From positions 1 through 20,853 of the forward strand of contig CBDUST010000047.1 in the NCBI GenBank assembly GCA_965369945.1: a stretch of 20,853 nucleotides of DNA. Direction: 5' to 3'. Source of the DNA: JADFNO01 sp965369945 (GTDB lineage: Bacteria; Planctomycetota; Phycisphaerae; Phycisphaerales; SM1A02). A program made the position numbers and the translations under genes. The notes below the pieces were generated by a model, which made no database searches, was not told the DNA's origin, and was given only the letters and a program-made list of their open reading frames with translations. Below are positions 8,501 through 16,232 of this stretch, in pieces. Position 1 is the first letter of the stretch, and each line of letters starts with the position of its first letter.

Positions 8501-8875
8501 GAACGCACGGGCTCCGATGGCGAGGCGGTGACTGAAGGATTCCGCAGGTTGGGGCTGGGCAAGGTGATCGGCACACGGACCTGGGGCGGAGAAATCTGGC
8601 TGAGCAGCTCCAATCGGCTCGTCGATCAGGGGATCGCCACCGCGGCGGAGTACGGCGTGTATGGGCCGGAAGGCCAGTGGCTCATCGAAGGCCACGGCGT
8701 CGATCCGGACATTGTCGTGGATAACTACCCGCACGAGACTTTCCTGGGCCGAGACCGCCAGTTGGAGACCGCGATCAGCCACCTTCAGGAGTTGATCCGC
8801 CAAGAGCCGATCGAGATTCCGCCCCCGCCGCCGCATCCGGATAAGTCCTTCGGTGACAATGCGCCAGACGGCTGA
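5579..8875 (+). CDS. Secreted tricorn-type S41 serine protease
   Basis: The ATG at 5579 (ribosome-binding site GAGGAGA) gives a 1098-residue protein with a signal peptide ending at TLSAG. The N-terminal two thirds are WD40/PD40-like propeller repeats with SPDGKW, WSPDSRW and WSSDGKW motifs. An acidic low-complexity insert lies near residues 550-580. A core-like region with SELSALH (His754) precedes a PDZ-like segment (HEGDVITMINGVSTL), and then the S41 catalytic domain. DERTGSDGE places the nucleophile at Ser979, and IEGHGVDPD gives Glu1037. These match the His, Ser-Asp and Glu positions known in archaeal tricorn, which processes peptides in the cytoplasm; here the signal peptide implies an exported enzyme. 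The C-terminus has a run of prolines. It shares strand and region with the BNR-PDZ gene, 160 bases apart. Confidence 0.92.
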   Translation: MIRISITLAFAVLVSAQTLSAGDSPQGYYRQPAINGDTIVFVAEGDLWKVSTDGGTATRLTTHHGAESTPAISGDGQTLAFTAQYEGPTELYTMPLNGGLPTRRTYDGARNAAVGFTPGGDLVYATRLYSTLPDTQLVSIDLTSGARARIPLSQAAEATFNDDGSMLFFTRLSKQGSNTKRYKGGTAQNIWKFALNRNSEAVPLTPDYPGTSRYPMYWRGRVYYAADSDGHMNLWSMDEQGNNSRQLTNHRGWDVQSPSLGQGRIVYQLGADLHLFDIEKRQDRLLPITIDSDFDQTREKWVEKPMDYLSAAHISPNGDRVVLIARGEAFVVPHRQGRLVHVTRAPDVRYRDARFMGDGESLLAISDESGELEFWTLPANGVGDREQLTDDGKVLRWEGVPSPDGKWIAHHDKNWELWLYDIQGKTQTKIDVSPFDRFRDLTWSPDSRWLSYVGSAGNENPRIKLYNVGTKVVTPLTTDRYSSDSPAWSSDGKWIYFLSDRHLRSLVGSPWGTHQPEPFFDRKTKVYKIALTAGLRSPFAPDDELSREAASGEEEDTEQDSEESEEEDEPAEVEPIEVDLEHIQARLYDVPVAPGNYSDLMVTEDRLLFTAVDDLHERKRHLKAMKITNDEPKVETLVEDIQGVELSADRKKLLVRKSSKLYIIDADASAPAKLEKKEVNLAGWKFPLTPREEWRQMFVDAWRLERDYFYDQGMHGVDWPAMLDKYLPLVDRVRDRAELADLIAQMVSELSALHIFVYGGDLRSGKESIQIGSLGALLVGDPQAGGHRIEHIYQSDPDEPHRSSPLARPDLDIHEGDVITMINGVSTLTVADCGQLLRNQAGKQVLLHIAPANGDERDVIVKPISQRAASSLRYDEWEYTRRVIVDEVSNDEIGYVHLRAMGSNDIAQWARDYYPIYRRKGLIIDVRHNGGGNIDSWILEKLMRKAWFYWQGRVGEPTWNMQYAFRGHMVILCDERTGSDGEAVTEGFRRLGLGKVIGTRTWGGEIWLSSSNRLVDQGIATAAEYGVYGPEGQWLIEGHGVDPDIVVDNYPHETFLGRDRQLETAISHLQELIRQEPIEIPPPPPHPDKSFGDNAPDG

Positions 8876-8895
8876 AACAGCTTTGTAGACGGCAA

Positions 8896-8910
8896 ACGGG
8901 GTGAACCCGT
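8896..8910 (+). terminator. Weak hairpin after the tricorn protease gene
   Basis: ACGGG and CCCGT form a 5-bp stem around GTGAA, 20 bases after the stop codon. No U-tract follows, so at best it stabilises a 3' end or gives partial termination. Confidence 0.25.
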
Positions 8911-8920
8911 CCGCTGGGCG

Positions 8921-8949
8921 TTGTTCGGTCGCTCTTGAACCTGTATTGT
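8921..8949 (+). promoter_or_regulatory. Candidate sigma-70-like promoter for the BNR-PDZ gene
   Basis: TTGTTC (8921-8926) and TATTGT (8944-8949) are separated by exactly 17 bases. Each matches its consensus at four of six positions. Transcription would start near 8956, giving a leader of about 80 bases that contains the hairpin at 9010-9027. Confidence 0.35.
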
Positions 8950-9009
8950 GGAATCCTCGGAGAATCAGGAAATAGAGGAAGGCGAGTTGCGGAGGAGTCA
9001 TCCGCGGCC

Positions 9010-9027
9010 GCCTCTTTCCCAAGAGGC
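9010..9027 (+). promoter_or_regulatory. Hairpin that pairs the ribosome-binding site of the BNR-PDZ gene
   Basis: GCCTCTT (9010-9016), loop TCCC, and AAGAGGC (9021-9027) form a perfect 7-bp stem. The 3' arm contains AAGAGG, the only ribosome-binding-site candidate for the ATG at 9036, nine bases away. Folding would hide it, so translation of this very large protein may be limited by temperature, a helper or a trans-acting RNA. The stem is seen; regulation is inferred. Confidence 0.5.
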
Positions 9028-9035
9028 ATTCAACG

Positions 9036-12000
9036 ATGCGCACATCTACAGCGTCTGTCGTGTTATTGGTATCGATCTTTGGATTCGCCGCAGCGGTGCT
9101 CGGCCAGGAGGCCCCCCCCGAGGTGACTGCACAGCCTCGGACCCCGCCACCGACTGAGGCGCCCCAACCCGCTGAGGCCGAGATTGAGGTCGAGCCGGAG
9201 CCCGAGGCGCAGCAGCCGACCGTCGTTGAGCCACTCGTTGATCCCACTTTGCCGACATCATGGGTCGAGAAGTTCAATTGGCGATCAATCGGCCCGGCTG
9301 TGATGGGTGGACGCATCACCGATATCGCAGTGTACGAAGCTGACCCAACCACCTATTGGGTGGCCAGCGCATCGGGCGGTTTGCTCAAAACCATCAACGC
9401 GGGCATTACCTTCGAGCACCAGTTTGATCACGAGGCCACCGTCTCCATCGGTGCGGTGGCTGTGGCGCAATCCGATCCCAACATCGTTTGGGTCGGTACG
9501 GGTGAGGAGAATCCCCGCAACAGTGTTTCGTGGGGTGATGGCGTGTACAAGTCGACCGATGGCGGCAAGACCTGGACCAATATGGGGCTCAAGAAAACGT
9601 TCCAAATCGGAGCGATCGCTATTGATCCAACCAACGCGAACGTGGTTTATGTTGGTGCGCTCGGCCGATTGTGGGGTCCCAACGAAGAGCGCGGCCTCTT
9701 CAAGACCGAAGATGGCGGCGCAACGTGGAACAAGGTGCTGTACGTTGATGAGAACACGGGCGTGATCGATGTGGATATGCACCCGACGGATCCGTACACC
9801 TTGCTGGTAGCGACCTACCAGCGAAGACGCGACGCCACCGATGCCAACTCTCCGATCGTGAAATGGGGCGAAGGAAGCGGGATCTACCGAACAACGGACG
9901 GCGGGCAGACCTTTGAAAGGATCGCCAACGGCCTTCCCAACGCGAAGCTCGGGCGCATCGGGCTGGACTTCTATCGCAAGGACCCGAATATCGTTTATGC
10001 GGTGGTGGAGAGCGAAAAGATCGGCAAGGAGCCTGAGAACGCCGCCTACTTCGGCGTTCGAGGAGAAGATGCGGATGTCGGCGCTCGCATTACCGAAGTC
10101 ACCGAAGATAGCCCGGCCCAAGAGGCCGAGCTGAAGGTCGGCGACATCATTATCTCCGTCGAAGATACGACCGTTCATTCCTACAACGATCTTCTCAAAC
10201 AAACACGCAAGCGCCTGGCGGGCGATACGGTCAAGATGGAGATCTCGCGCGACCGGGAGAGCGTCGAAGTTGAAGTTACCTTCTCGATGCGCCCCGGTGC
10301 GGTGGAGGATGCGGAAACTGAGGAAGGTCAGCGCCCCCAGCGCCGTCGCCAACAGCGCAGCCCGTTCGGCTCGGGACTTGGCGGTCAGCGCGAAAACATG
10401 CAGGATCAACAAGGCCCCGACGGCACCGACTTCGGTGGGCTGTATAAATCAACGGATGGCGGCGAGAATTGGACGCGCATCAACTCCGTCAATCCGCGCC
10501 CCATGTATTACAGCCAAGTTCGTGTTGATCCCAGCGACAATGATTACCTTTATGTGCTCGGCACGTCGCTGTATCGATCCAAAGACGGTGGCGAGACGTT
10601 CACCGCAGATGGAGGCAGTAACGGCATTCATGTCGATCATCACGCCATGTGGATTGATCCGGAGGACGGCCGACACATGCTGCTGGGAAACGATGGCGGA
10701 TTGTTCCTGACGTGTGATCGCATGGACAATTGGGATCACCTTGATCACTTCGCGATCGGGCAGTTTTACCATGTGACGGTGGATTCGACCCGCAATTACA
10801 AGGTGTACGGCGGACTGCAAGACAATGGCAGTTGGGGTGGCCCCAGTCGAGTCCGAAACGGCCGCGGCCCCATCAATGAAGATTGGTTTAGAGTCGGCGG
10901 CGGCGACGGATTCGTCTGCGCAGTCGATCGCGACGACCCCGATTGGGTCTATTACGAAAGCCAAAACGGCGGATTTGGACGCCAGAATCTGGCGACCGGC
11001 GAGCGTGGATCCGCCCGAGCGCGGGCGCCGCGCGGCACGCGATATCGCTTCAATTGGAAGTCGCCGTTCGTTTTATCCAATCATAACCCACGTATCTACT
11101 ACAACGCGGGCAACTATGTCTTCCGCTCGCTTGATCGTGGTAGTGATCTGAAAGTTATTTCGCCTGAGATTTCACTCACCGACAAAGGCGCGGCGACCGC
11201 ACTGGCTGAGTCGCCCGTTGATTCGGATGTGTTGTACGTCGGCACGACTGATGGCGCGTTGTGGGTGACAACCAACGGTGGACATGAATGGACGCCGCTT
11301 GTCCCCAAGCCTGATGGTGACGAATCGCCATCCGAGGATCAAGCAGTGGTAGCAGTGGCAGATCAAAGTCGAGGCGACCGATCGTCGGCGGACGACGCCC
11401 AACGTCGAGGTGGTCAAGGAGGTAGAGGAGGACGAGGAGGTCGAGGAATGGGCGGCATGCTCCAGCGCATGGATGCCAATAAGGATGGAAAGATTCAGCG
11501 CTCCGAAGCGCCCGAGCGCATGTCCCAGTTCTTTGATCGCTTGGATACCAACGGTGATGGCGTGTTGGACGAGAAAGAATTGCAGGCGATGGGTCAGCGC
11601 AATCGCGGTGGGCAACGAAGTGATCCGCCACCGCAGCGTTCCAGCGATGATCCACCGTTGACTTCCAATGGTGACTCAAACGGCCACGCCAATGGCAACG
11701 AATCGAATTTAGCACCCGATGATCCCCAGGATGAGTCGAGCACTCGATCGGAGTCCGAATCTCAAGACGACAAGAGCAGCGAGGCTCAGGACGACGAGAA
11801 GAAGACCGACTCCCAGGATGAAGCGCAGGACGCGGCAGCCACTGACACAAAGCAAGAAGCTGCAAAGGAAGCTGATGCCGAACCGCAGCAGGAAGCTACA
11901 ACCGAAACCACTGCCGAGGCGGAAGCCGACCCTGAGCAAGCAGTGGTCGTTGACGATCCCGTGACCGGCACTTGGGAAGCAAGTTTCGCAACCGAGCAAT

Positions 12001-13277
12001 TCTCATCCGAGTTCACCATGTCATTACGCTTGGCCGCGGATGGTAAGACTGTGACCGGGTCAATGGAGTCCAACCGTGGCAGTGGCGATATCGTTGATGG
12101 GCATTTCGATGCCAAGAACAACAAAATCCGATTCTCCATTGATCGCGACTTCGGCTCGATGGACTACGAAGCGACGATCACCGGCTCGAAGATGACAGGC
12201 GATCTTGTCGCCGGCGGGGGTATGTTCTCTGCCGATTTCGAGGCTTCGCGCACTTCAACTAATCCCGACGACGCAGCGAGCGAACAGGCAGAGGCAGCGA
12301 CCGACGACCAATACGATTGGAAGCCGTTCCATGAACTGATCCCCGGCCCACGATGGGTCAGCTCGATTGAAGCATCACGCTATGAAGCGGGGCGTGCCTA
12401 TGTCACATTGGACGGCCACCGCTTCGACGATGATGAACCGTATGTGTTTGTCACTGAAAATCACGGTGAGACGTGGCGATCGCTTCGCACGAACCTGCCG
12501 ACCTCGGCCGGATCAACGCGTGTGATTCGTGAAGACATCACCAACGCCAACGTGCTCTACCTCGGCTGCGAATTTGGCGCGTGGGTTTCGATTGATCGCG
12601 GCGAAACTTGGACGCGATTCAACAACCTGCCGACAGTCGCTGTGCATGAGATTGCGATCCATCCCACAGCCGGCGAGATTGTTGCCGGTACGCACGGCCG
12701 AAGCCTGTGGGTGCTCGACGTGACCGCGCTACGACAGATGAGCGCCGAGACGGTCAACGCCGAAGCGCATCTGTATAAGCCCAACACGGCGATTCAATGG
12801 CGAAGTCGGCCCGGCGGCGGCGCGGGCACCGCGCGGAAGTTCGTTGGGCAGAATCCACCGCAGGGCGCACAGATTTTCTACTCGCTCAATGGCGGCGCAC
12901 GTGACGTCTCATTGAAGATCGTTGATCCAGCAGGCAAGACGATTCGCGAATTGGAAGCGTCCAGCGATTCGGGGCTGCATCACGTTGCATGGGATATGCG
13001 TCGACCTGCTCCGCAGCGCCGAGCCGGCGCACAGCGCGGACGTGGTGGACGTGGCGGGTTCGGTGGTGGCGGACGGCGGTTTGGTGGACGACGAGGCGCG
13101 ACCGTTACCCCCGGAATATACCGCGCCGTCTTGACCGTTGACGAGAAGGAGTACGTGCAGGAACTGGTCGTTGCTGCCGATCCGGAATACCCCAACAGCC
13201 AGTTCGCCCTTGAAGATGAAGCCTTCATCGAGGAGGTAGACGAGGAGGACCTTGAGCCACTTGATCGAATTGATTGA
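9036..13277 (+). CDS. Giant secreted BNR/VPS10-like propeller protein with PDZ, EF-hand and beta-rich inserts
   Basis: The 1413-residue protein has a signal peptide (cleavage near VLGQ), an acidic Pro/Glu linker and many BNR blades, for example STDGGKTW, TEDGGATW, TTDGGQTF, STDGGENW, SKDGGETF and later SIDRGETW. Blades are interrupted by a PDZ domain (about residues 338-420, core LKVGDIIISVED) and, after an RGG-rich run, an EF-hand pair with loops starting at Asp813 (DANKDGKIQRSE) and Asp837 (DTNGDGVLDEKE). A long acidic Glu/Asp/Ser/Ala linker follows, then a beta-rich domain near 976-1074 (TGTWEASF, DGKTVTGSM). The propeller then resumes and a second Arg/Gly-rich tract precedes a final PGIYRAVLTVD domain. 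Proteins annotated as BNR glycosyl hydrolases share the propeller core, but I see no glycosidase signature. Scaffold or substrate-binding partner of the upstream protease is an inference. Confidence 0.9.
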   Translation: MRTSTASVVLLVSIFGFAAAVLGQEAPPEVTAQPRTPPPTEAPQPAEAEIEVEPEPEAQQPTVVEPLVDPTLPTSWVEKFNWRSIGPAVMGGRITDIAVYEADPTTYWVASASGGLLKTINAGITFEHQFDHEATVSIGAVAVAQSDPNIVWVGTGEENPRNSVSWGDGVYKSTDGGKTWTNMGLKKTFQIGAIAIDPTNANVVYVGALGRLWGPNEERGLFKTEDGGATWNKVLYVDENTGVIDVDMHPTDPYTLLVATYQRRRDATDANSPIVKWGEGSGIYRTTDGGQTFERIANGLPNAKLGRIGLDFYRKDPNIVYAVVESEKIGKEPENAAYFGVRGEDADVGARITEVTEDSPAQEAELKVGDIIISVEDTTVHSYNDLLKQTRKRLAGDTVKMEISRDRESVEVEVTFSMRPGAVEDAETEEGQRPQRRRQQRSPFGSGLGGQRENMQDQQGPDGTDFGGLYKSTDGGENWTRINSVNPRPMYYSQVRVDPSDNDYLYVLGTSLYRSKDGGETFTADGGSNGIHVDHHAMWIDPEDGRHMLLGNDGGLFLTCDRMDNWDHLDHFAIGQFYHVTVDSTRNYKVYGGLQDNGSWGGPSRVRNGRGPINEDWFRVGGGDGFVCAVDRDDPDWVYYESQNGGFGRQNLATGERGSARARAPRGTRYRFNWKSPFVLSNHNPRIYYNAGNYVFRSLDRGSDLKVISPEISLTDKGAATALAESPVDSDVLYVGTTDGALWVTTNGGHEWTPLVPKPDGDESPSEDQAVVAVADQSRGDRSSADDAQRRGGQGGRGGRGGRGMGGMLQRMDANKDGKIQRSEAPERMSQFFDRLDTNGDGVLDEKELQAMGQRNRGGQRSDPPPQRSSDDPPLTSNGDSNGHANGNESNLAPDDPQDESSTRSESESQDDKSSEAQDDEKKTDSQDEAQDAAATDTKQEAAKEADAEPQQEATTETTAEAEADPEQAVVVDDPVTGTWEASFATEQFSSEFTMSLRLAADGKTVTGSMESNRGSGDIVDGHFDAKNNKIRFSIDRDFGSMDYEATITGSKMTGDLVAGGGMFSADFEASRTSTNPDDAASEQAEAATDDQYDWKPFHELIPGPRWVSSIEASRYEAGRAYVTLDGHRFDDDEPYVFVTENHGETWRSLRTNLPTSAGSTRVIREDITNANVLYLGCEFGAWVSIDRGETWTRFNNLPTVAVHEIAIHPTAGEIVAGTHGRSLWVLDVTALRQMSAETVNAEAHLYKPNTAIQWRSRPGGGAGTARKFVGQNPPQGAQIFYSLNGGARDVSLKIVDPAGKTIRELEASSDSGLHHVAWDMRRPAPQRRAGAQRGRGGRGGFGGGGRRFGGRRGATVTPGIYRAVLTVDEKEYVQELVVAADPEYPNSQFALEDEAFIEEVDEEDLEPLDRID

Positions 13278-13320
13278 TGGCACGGGCGACGACTTCGCCT
13301 CGACCCATACTTCAACAACG

Positions 13321-13347
13321 CCCATGGGCTTCAGCTCGTGGGTTTTT
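13321..13347 (+). terminator. Strong intrinsic terminator after the BNR-PDZ gene
   Basis: CCCATGGGC (13321-13329) pairs with GCTCGTGGG (13334-13342) over nine pairs including two G-U pairs. A TTCA tetraloop closes the stem and TTTTT (13343-13347) follows. It lies 43 bases past the stop codon and should separate this gene from the cytochrome gene. Confidence 0.8.
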
Positions 13348-13403
13348 CTCTTGATCGAATAGTACGAGCGGCAATCCGATGAAGCCTACGATTCGCTGAA
13401 CCG

Positions 13404-15755
13404 ATGACCGTAGTGATGCGCAGATTGTTCAAATTGCCAAAGCGCGCCGTAGCTGTTGTGGCCAGTGTCCTTACAGCATTGGTCATTTGGGTATTTTTGC
13501 CGCACATAGAAGCGCAAGGCCAAGCGTCTGTCAACACTACCAACGAATCGCCACCCGCTTTCACACGCGCGGGCTATATCCCAGATCGGCAGTGCGCCGC
13601 ATGTCATCGCGCGATCTATCGCAGTTATCGCGAAGTCGGCATGGCCAAGTCGTTCTACCGACCGGGCAGCGACAACATCATCGAGGACTTCGAGAACAAC
13701 CAATTCTTTCACGAACCGTCTAATCGCCACTACGAGATGATCCACGACGACGGCCGGTTCGTTATGCAACGCTATCAGCTTGATGAACACGGTCAGCGTA
13801 TCAATGAGATTCGTCAGCCGATTGACTGGGTCATCGGATCGGGTTCACGTTCGCGCGGGTACCTCTACCAGACCGAAGTGGGCGAGCTTTTCCAACTGCC
13901 CATCGTGTGGTACACGCAGGAGCAATCGTGGGGCATGGCGCCGGGGTATGACCAACCACATCACGACGGCGTGACCCGGCCCATCACGCGGGCATGTATG
14001 TTTTGCCATAACGCGTATCCCGATGCGCTACCGGGCAGTGATCGGTTTGGCCAACCCCACCTGTTTCCATCAAGTCTGCCCGAGAGAGTGGGATGTCAGC
14101 GCTGTCACGGACCCGGCCAAGAGCATGTCAAACTGGCTGAGGATCTTAACGCGCCGGATGAAGCAGTGATCGCGGCGATCGTGAATCCTGCCAAGCTGCC
14201 GCCGAAACTTCGTGACGACGTGTGCTACCAGTGTCATTTGCAACCCACGAGCGGACTGACTAGCTTCGTGCGCCGCTTCGGGCGTGATGATTATTCGTAT
14301 CGGCCGGGCCAAGCGCTGGGTGACTATCTCGTCCACCTCGACTTTGACGACGGCGCCGATCGATCTGATCGGTTCGAAATCAACCACCATCCGTACCGGT
14401 TGCGACAAAGCAAATGCTACGTTGCCAGCGATGGTGAACTGAATTGTCTGACCTGCCACGATCCGCATCGCAAAGTGCCTGCGATCGATGCGCCGGTGTT
14501 TTACCGCGATCGCTGCTTGAGTTGTCACGAACTTGACGATTGCGGTGTCGAGGAAATGGCGATCGATCGCGGCGAAGCTGCGGCGGACAACTGCATCGCC
14601 TGCCACATGCCCAAGCGCCGCACACAAGATGTCGTGCATGTGGTCATGACGGATCATTTGATTCAACGTCGTCCGCCTGAGGATGTGCTCTGGCCGCTAT
14701 TAGAGACTGCTGCGCCTCAAGGGGCGAAGGCCGAACTGTATTGGCCTGACCACCCACCGCCTGATCCGACCGCTTACCAAGCGATGTCGGCCGTCATCGA
14801 TGGTGATATTCGGGAATTGGATTCATTGGCCGCCGCGATCGCGATGAAGGCGCCGATGCCGCGCGAGCCGCTGATCGAACTCGGGACCGGTCAGATTCAT
14901 GCTCGGCAGTTCGAGGACGCGTTCGCGGTATTTGAAGCGATCAAGCAGCGCGAGCCTGAGCTCGCGTTGGCCTCGGCCAACGTCGGAGTAGCGCTTGCGG
15001 GTATGCGGCGTGATCGCGAAGCGATCGACGCGCTGAACCGCGCTGCCAAGTTTGCCCCGAGTACTGCGGATACGCACTACAACCTGGCCGTCGCCAACGC
15101 GCGCCTTGGACAGTCCGCCGCCGCCGAGCAGCATTATCGCCAGGCTCTTCGCTTGCGCCCCAACTATGTCGGAGCGTGGTTCAATCTCGGTAACCTTCTA
15201 GCGCGGAAAGGCCGCTTCGCCGAGGCCGCAGCGGCTTATCAAAGCGCGTTGGCCATCGAGCCGAATACGCCTGCGGCCTATCGGAATCTCGGCTTGGCGT
15301 TGAGCTATCTCGATTTATGGCCGGAGGCGGTTCACGCCTGGCGGATCGGTGCTCGCGCCGCGCCGGATGACGCTGAGATATCCACGGAGCTCTCGCTGGC
15401 GTACCTTCTCGCGCCCGATCCGTCCGTGCGCAACGCAACGAGTGGGCTACGCTACGCCAAGCAGGCAGCGGAGGCAGATGCAGTTGCGCCCAAAACGAGG
15501 CTAGCCTTGGCGGTGGCAAAGTTACTCAACGCCCAGCCGGCTGGCGCAATCCAGGAGGCTGAAACAGCGCGCACCCTTGGCGCCGATGTGATTAGTTGCT
15601 TGCTCGTTGTAAGCCTGGCGGAGCACGACCTGAACCATGATGTCGTCGCCAAAAAGATCTATGCGCAAGTGTTGCGTCAGTTGAACGAGGAGCGATCGTC
15701 AGATCGAATTCGCAGCGTCCTGAGGGTGCGCGCTAAGGAAGCTTTCGATCAGTGA
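13404..15755 (+). CDS. Heptaheme c-type cytochrome fused to a TPR domain
   Basis: The 783-residue protein has a basic N-terminus and a single hydrophobic export or anchor segment (about residues 14-32). Seven CxxCH heme-attachment motifs follow, with first Cys at residues 64, 198, 231, 274, 348, 371 and 397. The layout resembles cytochrome c554/doubled-CxxCH families. The C-terminal part (about 480-760) contains five or more TPR units, such as THYNLAVANARLGQSAAAE, WFNLGNLLARKGRFAEAA and YRNLGLALSYLDLWPEA. It should be periplasmic, matured by a cytochrome c assembly system, and carry electrons in a complex organised by the TPRs; the redox partner is not visible here. No clear ribosome-binding site precedes the ATG, and an ATG four codons in is an alternative. 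A terminator upstream makes it a separate unit. Confidence 0.92.
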   Translation: MTVVMRRLFKLPKRAVAVVASVLTALVIWVFLPHIEAQGQASVNTTNESPPAFTRAGYIPDRQCAACHRAIYRSYREVGMAKSFYRPGSDNIIEDFENNQFFHEPSNRHYEMIHDDGRFVMQRYQLDEHGQRINEIRQPIDWVIGSGSRSRGYLYQTEVGELFQLPIVWYTQEQSWGMAPGYDQPHHDGVTRPITRACMFCHNAYPDALPGSDRFGQPHLFPSSLPERVGCQRCHGPGQEHVKLAEDLNAPDEAVIAAIVNPAKLPPKLRDDVCYQCHLQPTSGLTSFVRRFGRDDYSYRPGQALGDYLVHLDFDDGADRSDRFEINHHPYRLRQSKCYVASDGELNCLTCHDPHRKVPAIDAPVFYRDRCLSCHELDDCGVEEMAIDRGEAAADNCIACHMPKRRTQDVVHVVMTDHLIQRRPPEDVLWPLLETAAPQGAKAELYWPDHPPPDPTAYQAMSAVIDGDIRELDSLAAAIAMKAPMPREPLIELGTGQIHARQFEDAFAVFEAIKQREPELALASANVGVALAGMRRDREAIDALNRAAKFAPSTADTHYNLAVANARLGQSAAAEQHYRQALRLRPNYVGAWFNLGNLLARKGRFAEAAAAYQSALAIEPNTPAAYRNLGLALSYLDLWPEAVHAWRIGARAAPDDAEISTELSLAYLLAPDPSVRNATSGLRYAKQAAEADAVAPKTRLALAVAKLLNAQPAGAIQEAETARTLGADVISCLLVVSLAEHDLNHDVVAKKIYAQVLRQLNEERSSDRIRSVLRVRAKEAFDQ

Positions 15756-15778
15756 TCGCGGGTCGACCTGATCGGGTT

Positions 15779-16198
15779 TCAGATGGCTCGGCGCATGCGG
15801 TGGATGGAGGAGATTCGGCTCAGGATCTTCGACGTGTCGTCGTCGACGTTGATGAACTGCACGCCAATCTCATGCCGGCGGAAGCCGAGGTGTTTGGTCC
15901 AGACGATCTGCCCGTCAAGGATCATGTAGTACCGGAATGCCCATATCCGAATCTTCAGCGAGCCTTCGCGGCGACGTTTGCACAGCACGCGCATGCCGCC
16001 GATCGAAAGGTCCAGGACAGGCCCCATATCACAGACCAAGGACTCCTGCGGAAGCCGTGCGGGTGTTCGGCGGTCGCTGAGTTTCGTCTCGCGCTTCATG
16101 CCGCGTTGGGGATCAAAGAACAGCGATTCGTCGATTCCGTCGATCGGCAGCGACTCAGCGTTCTCCATTGCCTTAGAATGCTCGGAGTTCGAACTCAC
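15779..16198 (-). CDS. PilZ-domain protein 1
   Basis: The 139-residue protein carries the two c-di-GMP-binding motifs of PilZ: R-x-x-x-R in DRRTPARLP and D-x-S-x-x-G in LDLSIGGMRV. The barrel continues through DGQIVWTKHLGFRRHEIGV, with a GVQFI strand at the end. The N-terminal 35 residues are acidic and probably flexible. It would act as a cytoplasmic second-messenger receptor; the output is unknown. The GTG start is supported by AAGGTGA six bases upstream. It follows the second PilZ gene by 34 bases on the same strand, consistent with an operon, and is convergent with the cytochrome gene 23 bases away. Confidence 0.9.
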   Translation of the reverse strand: MSSNSEHSKAMENAESLPIDGIDESLFFDPQRGMKRETKLSDRRTPARLPQESLVCDMGPVLDLSIGGMRVLCKRRREGSLKIRIWAFRYYMILDGQIVWTKHLGFRRHEIGVQFINVDDDTSKILSRISSIHRMRRAI

Positions 16199-16232
16199 GT
16201 GTAATCACCTTGCAGCAAACGATTCGTGATCG

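Noticed and set aside
7829..9352. Long minus-strand open frame (507 codons) across the end of the tricorn gene and the start of the BNR gene
   Set aside because: It lies opposite two well-supported genes, spans their intergenic promoter and ribosome-binding site, and its translation has no domain or coherent hydrophobic pattern. It is a shadow of codon bias.
9285..10412. Minus-strand open frame of 375 codons inside the BNR-PDZ gene
   Set aside because: It is fully antisense to BNR and PDZ motifs that are clear on the plus strand, and nothing recognisable is encoded.
11403..11450. Purine-rich repeat tract as a regulatory triplex element
   Set aside because: It encodes the RGG-rich protein run in frame, and the codon repetition explains it without an added DNA role.
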